DNA of 64,000 nucleotides, from assembly GCA_003278875.1 (NCBI GenBank), contig QCCQ01000008.1, positions 1 to 64,000 on the forward strand. The letters are read 5' to 3'. This DNA is from Prochlorococcus sp. AG-347-L21 (GTDB lineage Bacteria; Cyanobacteriota; Cyanobacteriia; PCC-6307; Cyanobiaceae). The notes beneath the pieces were generated by a model that made no database searches, was not told the DNA's origin, and saw only the letters and a program-made list of their open reading frames with translations. Positions within the stretch are counted from its first letter, which is position 1. Each line of letters begins with the position of its first letter. Of the stretch, positions 1 through 9,288 are shown piece after piece. The translations under genes were made by a program, and so were the position numbers.

Positions 1-200
1 TTATTATCAAACTTCTTGTTTTCTTTATCTAAATTTATATTGTTTTTATTTAATAAATTATTTTGTAAATTTTCATTTTTGCTTGTTTTTTCTAAATCAT
101 TAAAACTACTTTCAAGAAAATTTCCAATCCTCCCTCCAGAACATGATTGCAATAAAATTAATAAAATTAATAAAAAAAATTCTTTTTTTTTTAAAATCAT
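1..200 (-). CDS. Putative lipoprotein, N-terminal part (runs off left edge)
   Basis: This reading frame is not in the ORF track because it leaves the window. Reading leftwards from an ATG at 200, the protein starts MILKKKEFFLLILLILLQSC and stays open for 66 codons to base 1. The start has a short lysine-rich head, a hydrophobic stretch and a Cys in an LLQSC lipobox at about residue 20, so it looks like a signal-peptidase-II lipoprotein anchored in a membrane. The rest that can be seen is Asn/Lys/Glu-rich and low in complexity, with no recognisable domain. It starts 6 bases after the topA stop on the same strand, so it is probably co-transcribed with topA. Its function is unknown. The opposite-strand 64-residue ORF at 16..210 is its shadow. 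Confidence 0.6.
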   Translation of the reverse strand, partial: MILKKKEFFLLILLILLQSCSGGRIGNFLESSFNDLEKTSKNENLQNNLLNKNNINLDKENKKFDN

Positions 201-206
201 ATTTTT

Positions 207-2813
207 CTAACTTTTCTTATTCCTTATAGTTTTTTTATTACTAATCTTTGTTTTTTTTAAAATTGAGCCTTTTTTATCTTTTAGTTTTTCTTCTAAAAGA
301 GATACTGCGTCATCGATGGTAATTTTTTCTATGTCAGTACCTTTGGCAATCGAAACATTCGTTTTGCCACATTTTAAATAGACGCCATATCTTCCATTTA
401 ATATTTGAATTTTTTCTTTAAATTCTTTCGGTTTTCCAAAGTCTTTAAGTACCTCTTGACCACCTCTACCCATTTTTGGCATCGCAAGAATTTCTAATGC
501 CCTTTCTATATCAACTGTAAAAACATCATCCTCTTTCTTTAAGGATCTGTTTTCAGATTCATTTTCATTTTTAATCCATTTGATATAAGGGCCGAATCTT
601 CCTCTATCAGCCTCAACAACTCCTCCTTCAGGATGAACTCCTAATAATCTAGGCAAACTTAAAAGGACAAGAGCCTCATCTAGAGTTAGATCATCAGTTT
701 TCAACTCTTTGGGTAATGAAGCTCTTCTTGGTTTAGCTTTATCTTGATCATTATTCCCCAATTGTACATAAGGTCCATAAGGGCCAAATCTTAGAAAGAC
801 TTTTTCACCAGTTTTTGGATCAGTTCCAAGATCCGATGGGCCACTTAAGATTTGATCAACTTGTTTTATGTCTAAATCTCCAGGAGTAATATCCATTGGA
901 AGATTACCTTTCGCCTGAATTTCATTACCAGATTCATCAATTTTTGTACCTTCTAGCCAAGGTCCGTTAGAGCCTATTCTGACTACGCAAGGAAGGTCTT
1001 CAAAATCAACTTGTCTATAAGCTTTACCATCAATATCACCTTCTGTTTTCTGAACCTTGACCTCCAAACCATTTTTACCTTTATAGAAAGTCTCGAGGTA
1101 TGGTAGCCACTCAAGATTGCCTGAAGATATTTCATCCAATGAAGATTCCATTTTTGCAGTAAAAGTAGTATCAACCAGATCAGGAAAATGTTCTTCTAAT
1201 AGAGCAGTAACAGCAAAAGCTGTAAACGTTGGAGCCAAAGTATTGGAAGATATATTCGCATACCCTCTATCAACTATGGTCCCAATAATGCTGGCATAGG
1301 TAGAAGGTCTTCCAATCCCTTCTTTTTCAAGAACTTTAACTAATGCAGCTTCTGTATATCTTGCAGGCGGTTTAGTTTCATGAAAAGTAGATTCCTTATT
1401 TGTAACTTCAAGACATGTTCCAGTTGTTAAGTTTGGGAGAATAATTTCTTGTTGTTCAAGGGATGAACTTGGGTCATCACTTCCCTCGACATAAGCTCTG
1501 AAGAAGCCTGCGAAATCAATACTTTTCCCGCTCGATTTAAATAATCCATCCCCCACACTAATTTCAGCATTAATCATTGTTAGCTTAGCTTCCGCCATTT
1601 GACTAGCTACAGTTCTTTTCCAAATTAAATCGTAAAGTGATAAGTCTCTACCAGTTAGATTAGTTTCCTTTGGTGTTTTAAATACCTCACCTGCCGGCCT
1701 AATAGCTTCGTGGGCTTCTTGAGCATTTCTTGCAGTTGAATTAAATTGTCTTGGTGAGTTAGATAAATATTCTTTTCCATACATAGAACTAACACATTCT
1801 CTAGCTGCTCTTGTGGCTTGTTCGGAGAGATGAACTGAATCAGTTCTCATATATGTTATGAAACCTCTCTCATATAGCCCTTGTGCACATCTCATGGTTT
1901 CTCTTGCAGACAAACGAAGCTTCCTATTTGCTTCTTGTTGTAATGTGCTAGTTGTAAATGGAGGAACTGGCTTACGAGTGGATGGCTTTTTTTCGATTTT
2001 TGAGACTAACCAATCCTCTGAGGAAAAAGTCTTCAATAAATCATTTACTTGTTCTTCTCCAATTATTAAGGATTTATTCCCTTGTTTTAATTTGCCGGTC
2101 TGTTCGTCGAAATCGGAACCATTAGAAATTCTTTGTCCGTTTAAACTGAATAGTTTAGTTTCGAAAGTAATATTATCTTTTACTAGGGAAGCTTTAATCC
2201 CCCAATAACTAGCTTTTTTAAAGGATCTTCTTTCTCTCTCTCTCCTAACAAGAAGCCTAACAGAAACTGATTGAACACGACCAGCAGATAGTCGGGGGGC
2301 TACCTTCTTCCAAAGTAAGGGAGATAATTCATATCCAAAAAGCCTGTCCAAGATTCTTCTTGTTTCTTGAGCCTGAACAAGTTCCATATCAATTTCCCTC
2401 GTTTGGTCTAAAGCTTTATTAATTGCCTTTTTTGTGATTTCATGAAAAACCATTCTCTTCGTTGGTATTTTAGGCTTAAGTATTTGCATGAGATGCCAGC
2501 TAATACTCTCTCCCTCTCTATCTTCATCAGTTGCCAGTAATAGCTGGGTTGCACCTTTCAATGCATCTTTCAACTCTTTAACTACCTTTTTCTTATCTTT
2601 TGGAACTATATATAGTGGTTCAAAATCTTCTGTTGTATTAACTCCTATTCTTGACCATTTTTCCTTTTTAACCGCAGCAGGTATTTCAGCAGCTCCTTTT
2701 GGAAGATCTCTGACGTGTCCCATTGAAGCAAGAACTTCATAGTTAGAAGGCAAAAACTTTCTTATAGTTTTTGCTTTGGTGGGACTTTCAACAATAACAA
2801 GTGTGTGATCCAA
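207..2813 (-). CDS. topA: DNA topoisomerase I (type IA)
   Basis: This enzyme relaxes negatively supercoiled DNA by transient cleavage of one strand through a 5'-phosphotyrosine. The 868-residue protein opens with the TOPRIM domain (LVIVESPTKAKTIRKFL, residues 4-20). The conserved type IA core follows, with the active-site tyrosine in GFITYMRTDS near residue 317. The C-terminal half lacks zinc-finger cysteine clusters. Instead it carries repeated GPYGPY/GRFGPYIKW/GRYGVYLK modules, the topoisomerase C-terminal repeat common in cyanobacteria and actinobacteria. A lysine-rich tail ends the protein. The length fits the family. The ATG at 2813 lies right before the TOPRIM motif, so the start is secure. 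It is divergent from ndhB across a 175-base gap. Confidence 0.97.
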   Translation of the reverse strand: MDHTLVIVESPTKAKTIRKFLPSNYEVLASMGHVRDLPKGAAEIPAAVKKEKWSRIGVNTTEDFEPLYIVPKDKKKVVKELKDALKGATQLLLATDEDREGESISWHLMQILKPKIPTKRMVFHEITKKAINKALDQTREIDMELVQAQETRRILDRLFGYELSPLLWKKVAPRLSAGRVQSVSVRLLVRRERERRSFKKASYWGIKASLVKDNITFETKLFSLNGQRISNGSDFDEQTGKLKQGNKSLIIGEEQVNDLLKTFSSEDWLVSKIEKKPSTRKPVPPFTTSTLQQEANRKLRLSARETMRCAQGLYERGFITYMRTDSVHLSEQATRAARECVSSMYGKEYLSNSPRQFNSTARNAQEAHEAIRPAGEVFKTPKETNLTGRDLSLYDLIWKRTVASQMAEAKLTMINAEISVGDGLFKSSGKSIDFAGFFRAYVEGSDDPSSSLEQQEIILPNLTTGTCLEVTNKESTFHETKPPARYTEAALVKVLEKEGIGRPSTYASIIGTIVDRGYANISSNTLAPTFTAFAVTALLEEHFPDLVDTTFTAKMESSLDEISSGNLEWLPYLETFYKGKNGLEVKVQKTEGDIDGKAYRQVDFEDLPCVVRIGSNGPWLEGTKIDESGNEIQAKGNLPMDITPGDLDIKQVDQILSGPSDLGTDPKTGEKVFLRFGPYGPYVQLGNNDQDKAKPRRASLPKELKTDDLTLDEALVLLSLPRLLGVHPEGGVVEADRGRFGPYIKWIKNENESENRSLKKEDDVFTVDIERALEILAMPKMGRGGQEVLKDFGKPKEFKEKIQILNGRYGVYLKCGKTNVSIAKGTDIEKITIDDAVSLLEEKLKDKKGSILKKTKISNKKTIRNKKS

Positions 2814-2988
2814 GGTTTATTTCAAAAATTGGTGTTTTTGTTCAGTTAAGGCATATTATGATTATTTGAAGCTTTTTCAAGTAATTTCTTTTGGAAATTT
2901 CAAAAATCATACCCACAAATTATAATCAAGTTAAGGTTAACTCTTAGACCCTCGCAATCAAACATCTAATTTAATCCAATTTAATAAA

Positions 2989-4509
2989 GTGCCCAACGAA
3001 ATCTTTACAATTAATTTAAATGCTCAAGCCATTATTCCAGAGGCTTTTATTTTATTAGGTATTGTTGGAACACTTCTTGTAGACTTAGCTGGAGAAAAAA
3101 CTGCATCAAAATGGGCACCAATTATTTGCTATGTATCAATTGGGAGCTCTCTTCTTAGTTTGGCCTTGCAATGGAGTAATCCAGTAGAAAGCTCATTCCT
3201 AGGATCCTTTAATTCAGATAATTTAGCAATAGCGTTTAGAGCAATAATAGCTTTATCAACATTAGTTTCTTTACTCATAAGTTGGCGTTATACAGAACAA
3301 AGTGGAAGCCCTATTGGGGAATTTGCAGCGATTGTTCTTTCGGCAACTCTTGGGGCAATGCTTCTGTGTGGATCTACTGACCTTATTAGTGTGTTTATAT
3401 CTCTTGAGACTCTATCAGTAGCAAGCTATTTACTTTCTGGTTATCTCAAAAGAGATCCAAGAAGTTCAGAAGCAGCTTTAAAATACTTACTTGTTGGTTC
3501 AGCTGCCGCTGCAGTCTATTTGTACGGCTCATCTTTTCTTTATGGATTAAGTGGTTCAACAAACTTAACAACAATTGGTTTAGAGATTATCAATAAGCCT
3601 TCATTCATTACCTCTTTAGCTCTTGTATTTGTTTTATCAACTGTTGCATTTAAAATAGCTGCTGTTCCTTTTCATCAATGGACTCCTGATGTATATGAGG
3701 GATCACCTACACCCGTAGTTGCTTTTTTATCTGTTGGTTCGAAAACAGCAGGTTTTGCATTCGCAATAAGAATATTAAGCACTACTTTCTCTTCTTTCGA
3801 TGAGGAATGGAAACTTTTATTTACTATTTTGGCCATCTTGAGCATGGCTCTAGGAAATGTTGTAGCTCTAGCTCAAACCTCAATGAAAAGGATGCTAGCT
3901 TACAGTTCTATTGGTCAAGCTGGATTTGTAATGATTGGAATAGTATCTGGCACACAAGATGGGTTATCAGCCGCTGTTTTATATTTGGCAGCGTATTTGT
4001 TCATGAATTTGGGTGCATTTTCATGTGTAATACTTTTCTCATTAAGAACTGGTTCTGACAGGATTCTTGATTACTCAGGACTTTACCAAAAAGATCCTCT
4101 CATTACATTAGGCTTAAGCCTTTGTCTACTATCACTTGGAGGTTTACCTCCAATGTTAGGATTTTTTGGCAAGATATATTTATTCTTTGCAGGTTGGGCA
4201 AACCATCAGTATTTATTAGTAATCGTTGGATTAGTAACTTCAGTTATATCTATTTATTACTATATTTCAGTGATCAAAATGATGGTCGTTAAAGAACCAC
4301 AGGAAGCATCTGAAATAGTCAAAACATATCCTGAAATCAATTGGGGAATTGTAGGATTGCCTCCATTGAGAATTGCACTTTACACTTGCGTTGCGGTCAC
4401 TGCTCTTGGAGGAATTCTCTCTAATCCTCTTTTTAAATTAGCTAACACAGCAGTTGCAGAAACTCCTTTCTTACAAGATGTAATTGCTGCAGCAAACAAT
4501 ATTTCCTAG
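2989..4509 (+). CDS. ndhB: NAD(P)H-quinone oxidoreductase subunit 2 (NdhB)
   Basis: NdhB is a membrane-arm subunit of the cyanobacterial NDH-1 complex, which takes electrons from ferredoxin to plastoquinone and pumps protons in respiration and cyclic electron flow. The 506-residue protein is almost wholly hydrophobic, with about 14 membrane spans and the proton-translocation motifs of the Nuo/Mrp antiporter family (for example [20 protein letters not shown] near residues 223-242). The start is GTG at 2989 in the context [13 protein letters not shown]. No ATG lies upstream in frame and the length matches the family. No clear Shine-Dalgarno sequence is seen, which is common in this genome. Confidence 0.97.
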   Translation: MPNEIFTINLNAQAIIPEAFILLGIVGTLLVDLAGEKTASKWAPIICYVSIGSSLLSLALQWSNPVESSFLGSFNSDNLAIAFRAIIALSTLVSLLISWRYTEQSGSPIGEFAAIVLSATLGAMLLCGSTDLISVFISLETLSVASYLLSGYLKRDPRSSEAALKYLLVGSAAAAVYLYGSSFLYGLSGSTNLTTIGLEIINKPSFITSLALVFVLSTVAFKIAAVPFHQWTPDVYEGSPTPVVAFLSVGSKTAGFAFAIRILSTTFSSFDEEWKLLFTILAILSMALGNVVALAQTSMKRMLAYSSIGQAGFVMIGIVSGTQDGLSAAVLYLAAYLFMNLGAFSCVILFSLRTGSDRILDYSGLYQKDPLITLGLSLCLLSLGGLPPMLGFFGKIYLFFAGWANHQYLLVIVGLVTSVISIYYYISVIKMMVVKEPQEASEIVKTYPEINWGIVGLPPLRIALYTCVAVTALGGILSNPLFKLANTAVAETPFLQDVIAAANNIS

Positions 4510-4525
4510 AAGAATTTTTCAGTAA

Positions 4526-5212
4526 ATGTCTAAGAAAGTCGCGAGTTTAGAAAAAATATCTAAAACATATGGGAAAGATGATTTAACTGTTAAAGCTTTA
4601 GACAGCATAAATTTAGAAATTTACAAAGGTGATTATTTAGCTGTAATGGGAGCTAGTGGCTCAGGCAAAAGTACAGCCATGAATATTATTGGATGTCTAG
4701 ATAGACCATCTGAAGGCGTTTACAAGTTAAATGGTATCCCTGTTGAGAATTTATCTGATGATGAGCTAGCCGAAATACGTAACCAAAAATTAGGCTTCGT
4801 TTTTCAACAATTTCATCTTCTTTCAGATGCAACTGCACTTGAAAACGTAATTTTACCAATGATTTATGCTGGTATTGAGCCTGAGCAAAGATTAGTGCGA
4901 GGTAAGAGTGCCCTAAAAAAAGTTGGCCTTTCAGAAAGAATGAATAATCGCCCAAACCAATTATCCGGAGGTCAACAACAACGAGTTGCAATTGCGAGGG
5001 CTATTATCAATAACCCCGCAATTTTGCTAGCAGACGAACCTACTGGAGCACTAGATTCAAAAACCACTGAAGATGTATTAGATCTTTTTGACAAACTTCA
5101 TGAATCTGGAATAACTATAGTTTTAGTTACGCATGAAGATGAAGTTGCAAATCGCGCAAAAAAAATAGCCAAATTTAAGGATGGAAGAATAGTTGAATTA
5201 AAAGTTAATTAA
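4526..5212 (+). CDS. ABC transporter ATP-binding protein (MacB/LolD/DevA type)
   Basis: This 228-residue ATPase energises an ABC export or lipoprotein-type system. It has the Walker A motif GASGSGKST near residue 42, the Q-loop in FVFQQFHLL, the ABC signature LSGGQQQRVA, the Walker B and D-loop stretch LLADEPTGALDS and the switch histidine in VTHEDE. The closest family is MacB/LolD/DevA (COG1136), whose members work with MacB- or FtsX-like permeases. No permease lies next to it, so the partner must be encoded elsewhere and the substrate cannot be told. It starts 16 bases after the ndhB stop and may be co-transcribed with it. Confidence 0.9.
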   Translation: MSKKVASLEKISKTYGKDDLTVKALDSINLEIYKGDYLAVMGASGSGKSTAMNIIGCLDRPSEGVYKLNGIPVENLSDDELAEIRNQKLGFVFQQFHLLSDATALENVILPMIYAGIEPEQRLVRGKSALKKVGLSERMNNRPNQLSGGQQQRVAIARAIINNPAILLADEPTGALDSKTTEDVLDLFDKLHESGITIVLVTHEDEVANRAKKIAKFKDGRIVELKVN

Positions 5213-5214
5213 AT

Positions 5215-5964
5215 TCAGAACCTTCTAATTACCTTAAGTTGATTTTCATTTTCAATTCTTAAATTCCCATTCGAATCAATATCTTTAATTTTCCATGAAT
5301 CAGGACAATAACCACTAGGTAAAAAACTTTTAGTAAGAAACTTATTTGCAGATTTAATCACATATTCTTTTTTCTTGTTACATTCAATTGAATCATAAAA
5401 AGCTTTAAGAACTTTAGCTGTCCAATAATGTTGGTTAATATTCTTAGTTTGAAGTACTTTTGATAATGAAATACCTTCTGATGGGGTGTAATTTAAAACA
5501 TTCATGCCAAGTCCTATTCTTACATAAATAATTTTTTTGCCTCTTGTTATCACCCTTGGTAAAAATCCAATTAACTTTTTTGAACCAAAAAAAATATCAT
5601 TTGGCCATTTCAAACAAACATTTATATTCTCTTGTCTAAGCATTTCACATAATTTAATACCTAGAGACAAATTAAATATTTGACATGTAAATTCTTTTGA
5701 AAATATTGGGTAAGCTGCACTTAACCAAATCCCCCCTTTTGGAGAAACCCAAGTTCTTGAATTTTGACCAAACCCTGATAACTGTTCTCTTGCGATTATC
5801 GCTACTGGCTGGTTTTTCTTTATTTCAGAATATTCAAGCAAGTTTGTTAGCTCATTTTCGGTACTTTTACATTTTGTTTTGTAATGAAGTCTCCAGGTTG
5901 GAAATTGACCCTGTATTTTTTTTAAATAAAAAACTGTCTTAGCTGCAGATCCAAAAACTTTCAC
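5215..5964 (-). CDS. birA: Biotin--[acetyl-CoA-carboxylase] ligase
   Basis: The enzyme joins biotin through biotinyl-AMP to the lysine of the biotin carboxyl carrier protein of acetyl-CoA carboxylase. The 249 residues form only the catalytic domain, without the DNA-binding domain of E. coli BirA, so a repressor role is unlikely. The biotin and ATP segment KWPNDIFFGSKKLIGFL is clear. The adenylate-binding loop reads SGFGQNSRTWVSPKGGIWLS, in which the usual GRGRxGR core is changed to GFGQNSR; the Gln is also found in other cyanobacterial homologues as far as I recall. The start is GTG at 5964. It converges with the ABC ATPase gene with a 2-base gap. Confidence 0.9.
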   Translation of the reverse strand: MKVFGSAAKTVFYLKKIQGQFPTWRLHYKTKCKSTENELTNLLEYSEIKKNQPVAIIAREQLSGFGQNSRTWVSPKGGIWLSAAYPIFSKEFTCQIFNLSLGIKLCEMLRQENINVCLKWPNDIFFGSKKLIGFLPRVITRGKKIIYVRIGLGMNVLNYTPSEGISLSKVLQTKNINQHYWTAKVLKAFYDSIECNKKKEYVIKSANKFLTKSFLPSGYCPDSWKIKDIDSNGNLRIENENQLKVIRRF

Positions 5965-5994
5965 AAATTCTTTATTAAAACAACGAGCATCTTT

Positions 5995-6525
5995 TTGAAG
6001 ATTAGATTAACTTTAGTCTTAATAAGTAAATTTTACAAATTGGACAAACAGTATTTGCCAATAGTGAATAAAAGGAATCCACATCCATTAAAAAATTGTC
6101 TTGATAATTTCAAAAAATCCTTCGGAGACTTAGATAAAATTTCTAAAATCAACGAAAACTGGAAGAACTTAATCGGCTTGGAACTATTTCAAGAATGCAA
6201 GCCATTAAGTATTGAAAAAAAAATTCTTACTATTGCAGTAAATCATCCACAGTGGCGCCAAGCTTTAATCTATAACAAGCATAAATTAAAAGAGAGAATC
6301 GAGAAAATTGGAATAACTTTGAATGAAATAAAAATAATTCAAAATTATGAAATTAAAAATAAAAATATCAAAGCTTCTAATGCAAAGATAGTTTGGGCGA
6401 AGCATCCAAGCAGAATCCATCAAAATAATATGTGCATTTGTACTCTCTGTAATTCCCCTACTCCTGAGGGCGAAATCAAAAGATGGGGAAAGTGTTCTTT
6501 TTGTTGGAGAAAAATAAAAAACTAA
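5995..6525 (+). CDS. DUF721 (DciA-like) protein with C-terminal zinc-ribbon-like cysteines
   Basis: The middle of the protein (around KISKINENWKNLIG and NHPQWRQALIYNKHKLKERI) matches the DUF721/DciA fold. DciA members help load the replicative helicase DnaB in bacteria that lack DnaC, and they have a KH-like shape that binds DNA. The C-terminal part has CICTLC and CSFCWRK, two Cys pairs that could hold a metal. The ORF track uses TTG at 5995. A GTG at 6064 (MNKRNPHPLKN) removes a poorly folded head and may be the real start. It is divergent from birA and convergent with menG. The DciA role is an inference from the family; the fold call is fairly firm. Confidence 0.75.
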   Translation: MKIRLTLVLISKFYKLDKQYLPIVNKRNPHPLKNCLDNFKKSFGDLDKISKINENWKNLIGLELFQECKPLSIEKKILTIAVNHPQWRQALIYNKHKLKERIEKIGITLNEIKIIQNYEIKNKNIKASNAKIVWAKHPSRIHQNNMCICTLCNSPTPEGEIKRWGKCSFCWRKIKN

Positions 6526-6530
6526 ATTCT

Positions 6531-7232
6531 TTATTTAGTTAAAATTAATATTCCCATTTGCCCCCCCCCAATAGTCCTATATTCAGCTTTTTTAAATCCA
6601 ACTTCCTTAGCAATATTTATAAGCTCATTTTTCTTTGGAAAATTACTAATACTTTTTTCAATATATGCGTACTCTGGACCTAAATTAAAAAGCCGCGAAA
6701 TGGTTACTACAACAAATCTCAAATAAATTTTCTGAAAAATATTGGATAAAGAATTTCTTGTTGAGTGATTAAAATCCAAAAATCCTGCCCTTCCTTTATC
6801 CTTCAAAAGACAAAAAACTTTTTTTATTCCTTCTTCAACGTTATTCAAGTTTCTTAGTCCATATGACATGCAAATCCCATCAAAAGTTTTTGAATAATTA
6901 TTAATTTCTAATACATCTTTGATTTCCCACTTAATAAATTTATTTTTTTTAAGCTCTGATTTTTTCTTTGCAATATTTAAAATACCTTCTGCACTGTCAA
7001 TCCCAGTAATTGAACCCCTTGGACTAATTCTCTCAGAAATTAAGAATGCTAAATCACCAGTTCCGCAGCATAAATCAGCCCAATCTTCACCATTTAAAGG
7101 TTCCAATAAATTAACTAATTTCCTTTTCCATAATCTGTGCAGCCCAAAACTTAATAGATTATTTAAAAAGTCATATTTATAGGAAATTTTATTAAATATA
7201 TTTTTTACTTCGATAGTTTTTGTGAATTTCAT
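6531..7232 (-). CDS. menG: Demethylmenaquinone / 2-phytyl-1,4-naphthoquinone methyltransferase (UbiE/MenG family)
   Basis: This SAM-dependent methyltransferase does the last step of naphthoquinone synthesis. In cyanobacteria the product is phylloquinone, the A1 electron carrier of photosystem I. The 233-residue protein has the family N-terminus (NIFNKISYKYDFLNNLLSFG), the SAM-binding motif I DLCCGTGDLAF near residue 55 and the UbiE/COQ5 signature DGICMSYGLRNLNN. The end, YRTIGGGQMGILILTK, is also typical. It sits upstream of nothing on its own strand except convergent DUF721, and about 45 bases downstream of hisF on the same strand. Confidence 0.92.
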   Translation of the reverse strand: MKFTKTIEVKNIFNKISYKYDFLNNLLSFGLHRLWKRKLVNLLEPLNGEDWADLCCGTGDLAFLISERISPRGSITGIDSAEGILNIAKKKSELKKNKFIKWEIKDVLEINNYSKTFDGICMSYGLRNLNNVEEGIKKVFCLLKDKGRAGFLDFNHSTRNSLSNIFQKIYLRFVVVTISRLFNLGPEYAYIEKSISNFPKKNELINIAKEVGFKKAEYRTIGGGQMGILILTK

Positions 7233-7277
7233 TTTGTAATTTTAAACTTATTTCTTTTTGGGATTAAATTAAATTTT

Positions 7278-8048
7278 TTATTCATATGGTCTAATTGGAA
7301 GTTTTTTTTCTAGGAGGAAAGTTTTTATTTCTTTTAAAGTAAGTTTCTTATCATGAAGTAATGATGCTAAAAGTGCCGCTGATGCCCTGCCTTCTTCGAA
7401 AACATTATAGATATCTTCTAGAGAGCCTGCCCCTCCGGATGCAATTACTGGGATATCAACAATATTTGCAACAGATTCTGTCAAATTCAAATCATATCCA
7501 CTCTGTGTCCCATCACCATCCATTGAAGTAAGCAATATTTCCCCCGCGCCTAATTCCTCAACTTTCTTCGCCCAACTTAATACATCTATACCAGTATTTT
7601 CTCGCCCTCCTTTTACATATACCTCCCACTCACCAAACTTATTAACTTTTCTTCGAGCATCAATTGCTATAACGATGCATTGAGTACCAAATTCTCTAGA
7701 ACTTTCAGAAATTAATTCAGGATTTCTTACGGCTGAGGAATTCAAACTCACTTTATCGGCTCCTGCTCTTAAAAGATCATTAATAGAAGAAACAGAATCT
7801 ATGCCTCCCCCTACTGTAAAAGGGATTTTTACTGATTTAGCTGTCCTAGAAACAAGGTCAACTAATGTATTCCTATTTTCCACACTTGCTCTAATATCTA
7901 AAAATACCAATTCATCAGCGCCTTCATCAGAATATCTACAAGCCAGTTCAACAGGATCACCTGAATCTCTCAAGTTAACAAAATTGACACCTTTAACCAC
8001 TCTGCCATTAGCGACATCTAAACAAGGAATTAAACGAAGAGCTACCAT
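7278..8048 (-). CDS. hisF: Imidazole glycerol phosphate synthase cyclase subunit
   Basis: HisF makes imidazole glycerol phosphate and AICAR from PRFAR, using ammonia passed from the HisH glutaminase, and so links histidine and purine synthesis. The 256 residues form a complete (βα)8 barrel. The catalytic Asp of [15 protein letters not shown] (residue 11) and that of VIAIDARR (near 130) are present, as are the two phosphate-binding loops (FTVGGGIDS and VIASGGAGS). Length and start match the family. It is divergent from the DUF2862 gene with a 59-base gap. Confidence 0.97.
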   Translation of the reverse strand: MVALRLIPCLDVANGRVVKGVNFVNLRDSGDPVELACRYSDEGADELVFLDIRASVENRNTLVDLVSRTAKSVKIPFTVGGGIDSVSSINDLLRAGADKVSLNSSAVRNPELISESSREFGTQCIVIAIDARRKVNKFGEWEVYVKGGRENTGIDVLSWAKKVEELGAGEILLTSMDGDGTQSGYDLNLTESVANIVDIPVIASGGAGSLEDIYNVFEEGRASAALLASLLHDKKLTLKEIKTFLLEKKLPIRPYE

Positions 8049-8107
8049 TTTAGTAAAAATTGTCCAAATGCTGTTAACCTTGCATAATAGCTTCCATTTT
8101 ACCTCTT

Positions 8108-8332
8108 ATGGCTGAAACAAAATTATTACCCAAAATCGGTAGTAAAATCAAAGTTAACATTAACAAAGTAAAAGATAGACTACCAGAGAAATTAATTGAT
8201 CAAATATCCTCTAATCCTAAAGCCGTAATAACAGGCTATAAAATGACAGACGGCAGAAGTATTGGAATCACAGCAAAATTCCAGAATGGTGAACAAAACT
8301 GGTTTTTCCCGGAAGAAATTGAGAAAGGTTAA
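8108..8332 (+). CDS. DUF2862 family protein
   Basis: This 74-residue protein is a conserved cyanobacterial family of unknown function (DUF2862). It has the typical pattern of a basic start (LPKIGSKIKVNINKVKDRLP), a middle GYKMTDGRSIGI and an end NWFFPEEIE, which suggest a small β-barrel of SH3 type. There is no signal peptide or membrane span, so it is cytosolic. It lies 8 bases before chlG on the same strand, and this pairing suggests shared transcription with chlorophyll synthase. No function can be given. Confidence 0.85.
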   Translation: MAETKLLPKIGSKIKVNINKVKDRLPEKLIDQISSNPKAVITGYKMTDGRSIGITAKFQNGEQNWFFPEEIEKG

Positions 8333-8340
8333 AGATTAAA

Positions 8341-9288
8341 GTGAATGATCCAAAACAACTATTAGGAATTAAAGGTGCCTCTGAAACTTCAAGTATATGG
8401 AAACTTCGTATACAGTTAATGAAGCCAATTACATGGATCCCATTGATATGGGGTGTTATTTGTGGAGCAGCTGCGAGTGGAAATTTTGAATGGACATTTA
8501 GCAATGTTTTAGCTTCACTCGCATGCATGTTTATGAGTGGACCACTTTTGGCAGGTTATACACAAACCATAAATGATTTTTTTGATAAAGAAATTGATGC
8601 AATTAACGAACCAAATAGACCTATTCCTTCTGGGAAAATTTCAATTAAAGATGTAAAAATTCAAATCTGGGTATTACTTATTGCAGGCCTAATAGTTGCT
8701 TTTCTATTGGATTTATATGCTAAACATAACTTTCCCTCCGTTCTACTTTTAGCATTAGGAGGATCTTTTGTTAGTTATATATATTCTGCTCCACCTCTTA
8801 AATTAAAGCAGAATGGTTGGCTCGGAAATTATGCATTAGGCGCATCATATATAGCTTTACCTTGGTGGGCTGGACAAGCTTTGTTTGGAAAATTAACGAT
8901 TGTCACGGCTTTACTAACGCTTGCCTATAGCCTCTCTGGACTTGGTATTGCTGTTATTAATGATTTCAAAAGCGTTGAAGGAGACTCAAAACTAGGCTTG
9001 AATTCTTTACCAGTAGTATTTGGAATTAAAAATGCAAGTAGAATAAGTGCAGGACTGATTGACATTTTTCAATTAGCGATGGTTGTAGTATTAGTCATCA
9101 TTGGTCAAAATTTGGCGTCCGTAATTTTGGTTTTATTAATAATTCCACAAATTACATTTCAAGATATGTGGTTACTGAGAGATCCTTTAAAGTTTGATGT
9201 CAAATATCAAGCAAGTGCCCAACCATTCCTTATAACTGGAATGTTAGTTACAGCTTTAGCGATAGGACATAGTTTTTTAGTTGCTTAA
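8341..9288 (+). CDS. chlG: Chlorophyll synthase (UbiA-family prenyltransferase)
   Basis: ChlG attaches the phytyl or geranylgeranyl tail to chlorophyllide, the final step of (divinyl) chlorophyll synthesis, in the thylakoid membrane. The 315-residue protein has about nine membrane spans. The two Asp-rich prenyl-diphosphate motifs are NDFFDKEIDAINEPNRPIPSG (shortened here, near residue 79; NDFFDKEID is the core) and NDFKSVEGDSKLG near residue 210. The start is GTG at 8341. It overlaps the TTG-initiated form of the next gene by 8 bases. Confidence 0.96.
   Translation: MNDPKQLLGIKGASETSSIWKLRIQLMKPITWIPLIWGVICGAAASGNFEWTFSNVLASLACMFMSGPLLAGYTQTINDFFDKEIDAINEPNRPIPSGKISIKDVKIQIWVLLIAGLIVAFLLDLYAKHNFPSVLLLALGGSFVSYIYSAPPLKLKQNGWLGNYALGASYIALPWWAGQALFGKLTIVTALLTLAYSLSGLGIAVINDFKSVEGDSKLGLNSLPVVFGIKNASRISAGLIDIFQLAMVVVLVIIGQNLASVILVLLIIPQITFQDMWLLRDPLKFDVKYQASAQPFLITGMLVTALAIGHSFLVA

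Noticed and set aside
16-210. 64-residue plus-strand ORF at the left edge
   Set aside because: It is Phe/Lys-rich low-complexity sequence and the opposite strand encodes a convincing lipoprotein signal with a lipobox directly after topA.
1858-2208. 116-residue plus-strand ORF inside topA
   Set aside because: It is fully within the well-supported topA gene and has no domain or ribosome site; it is a shadow frame.
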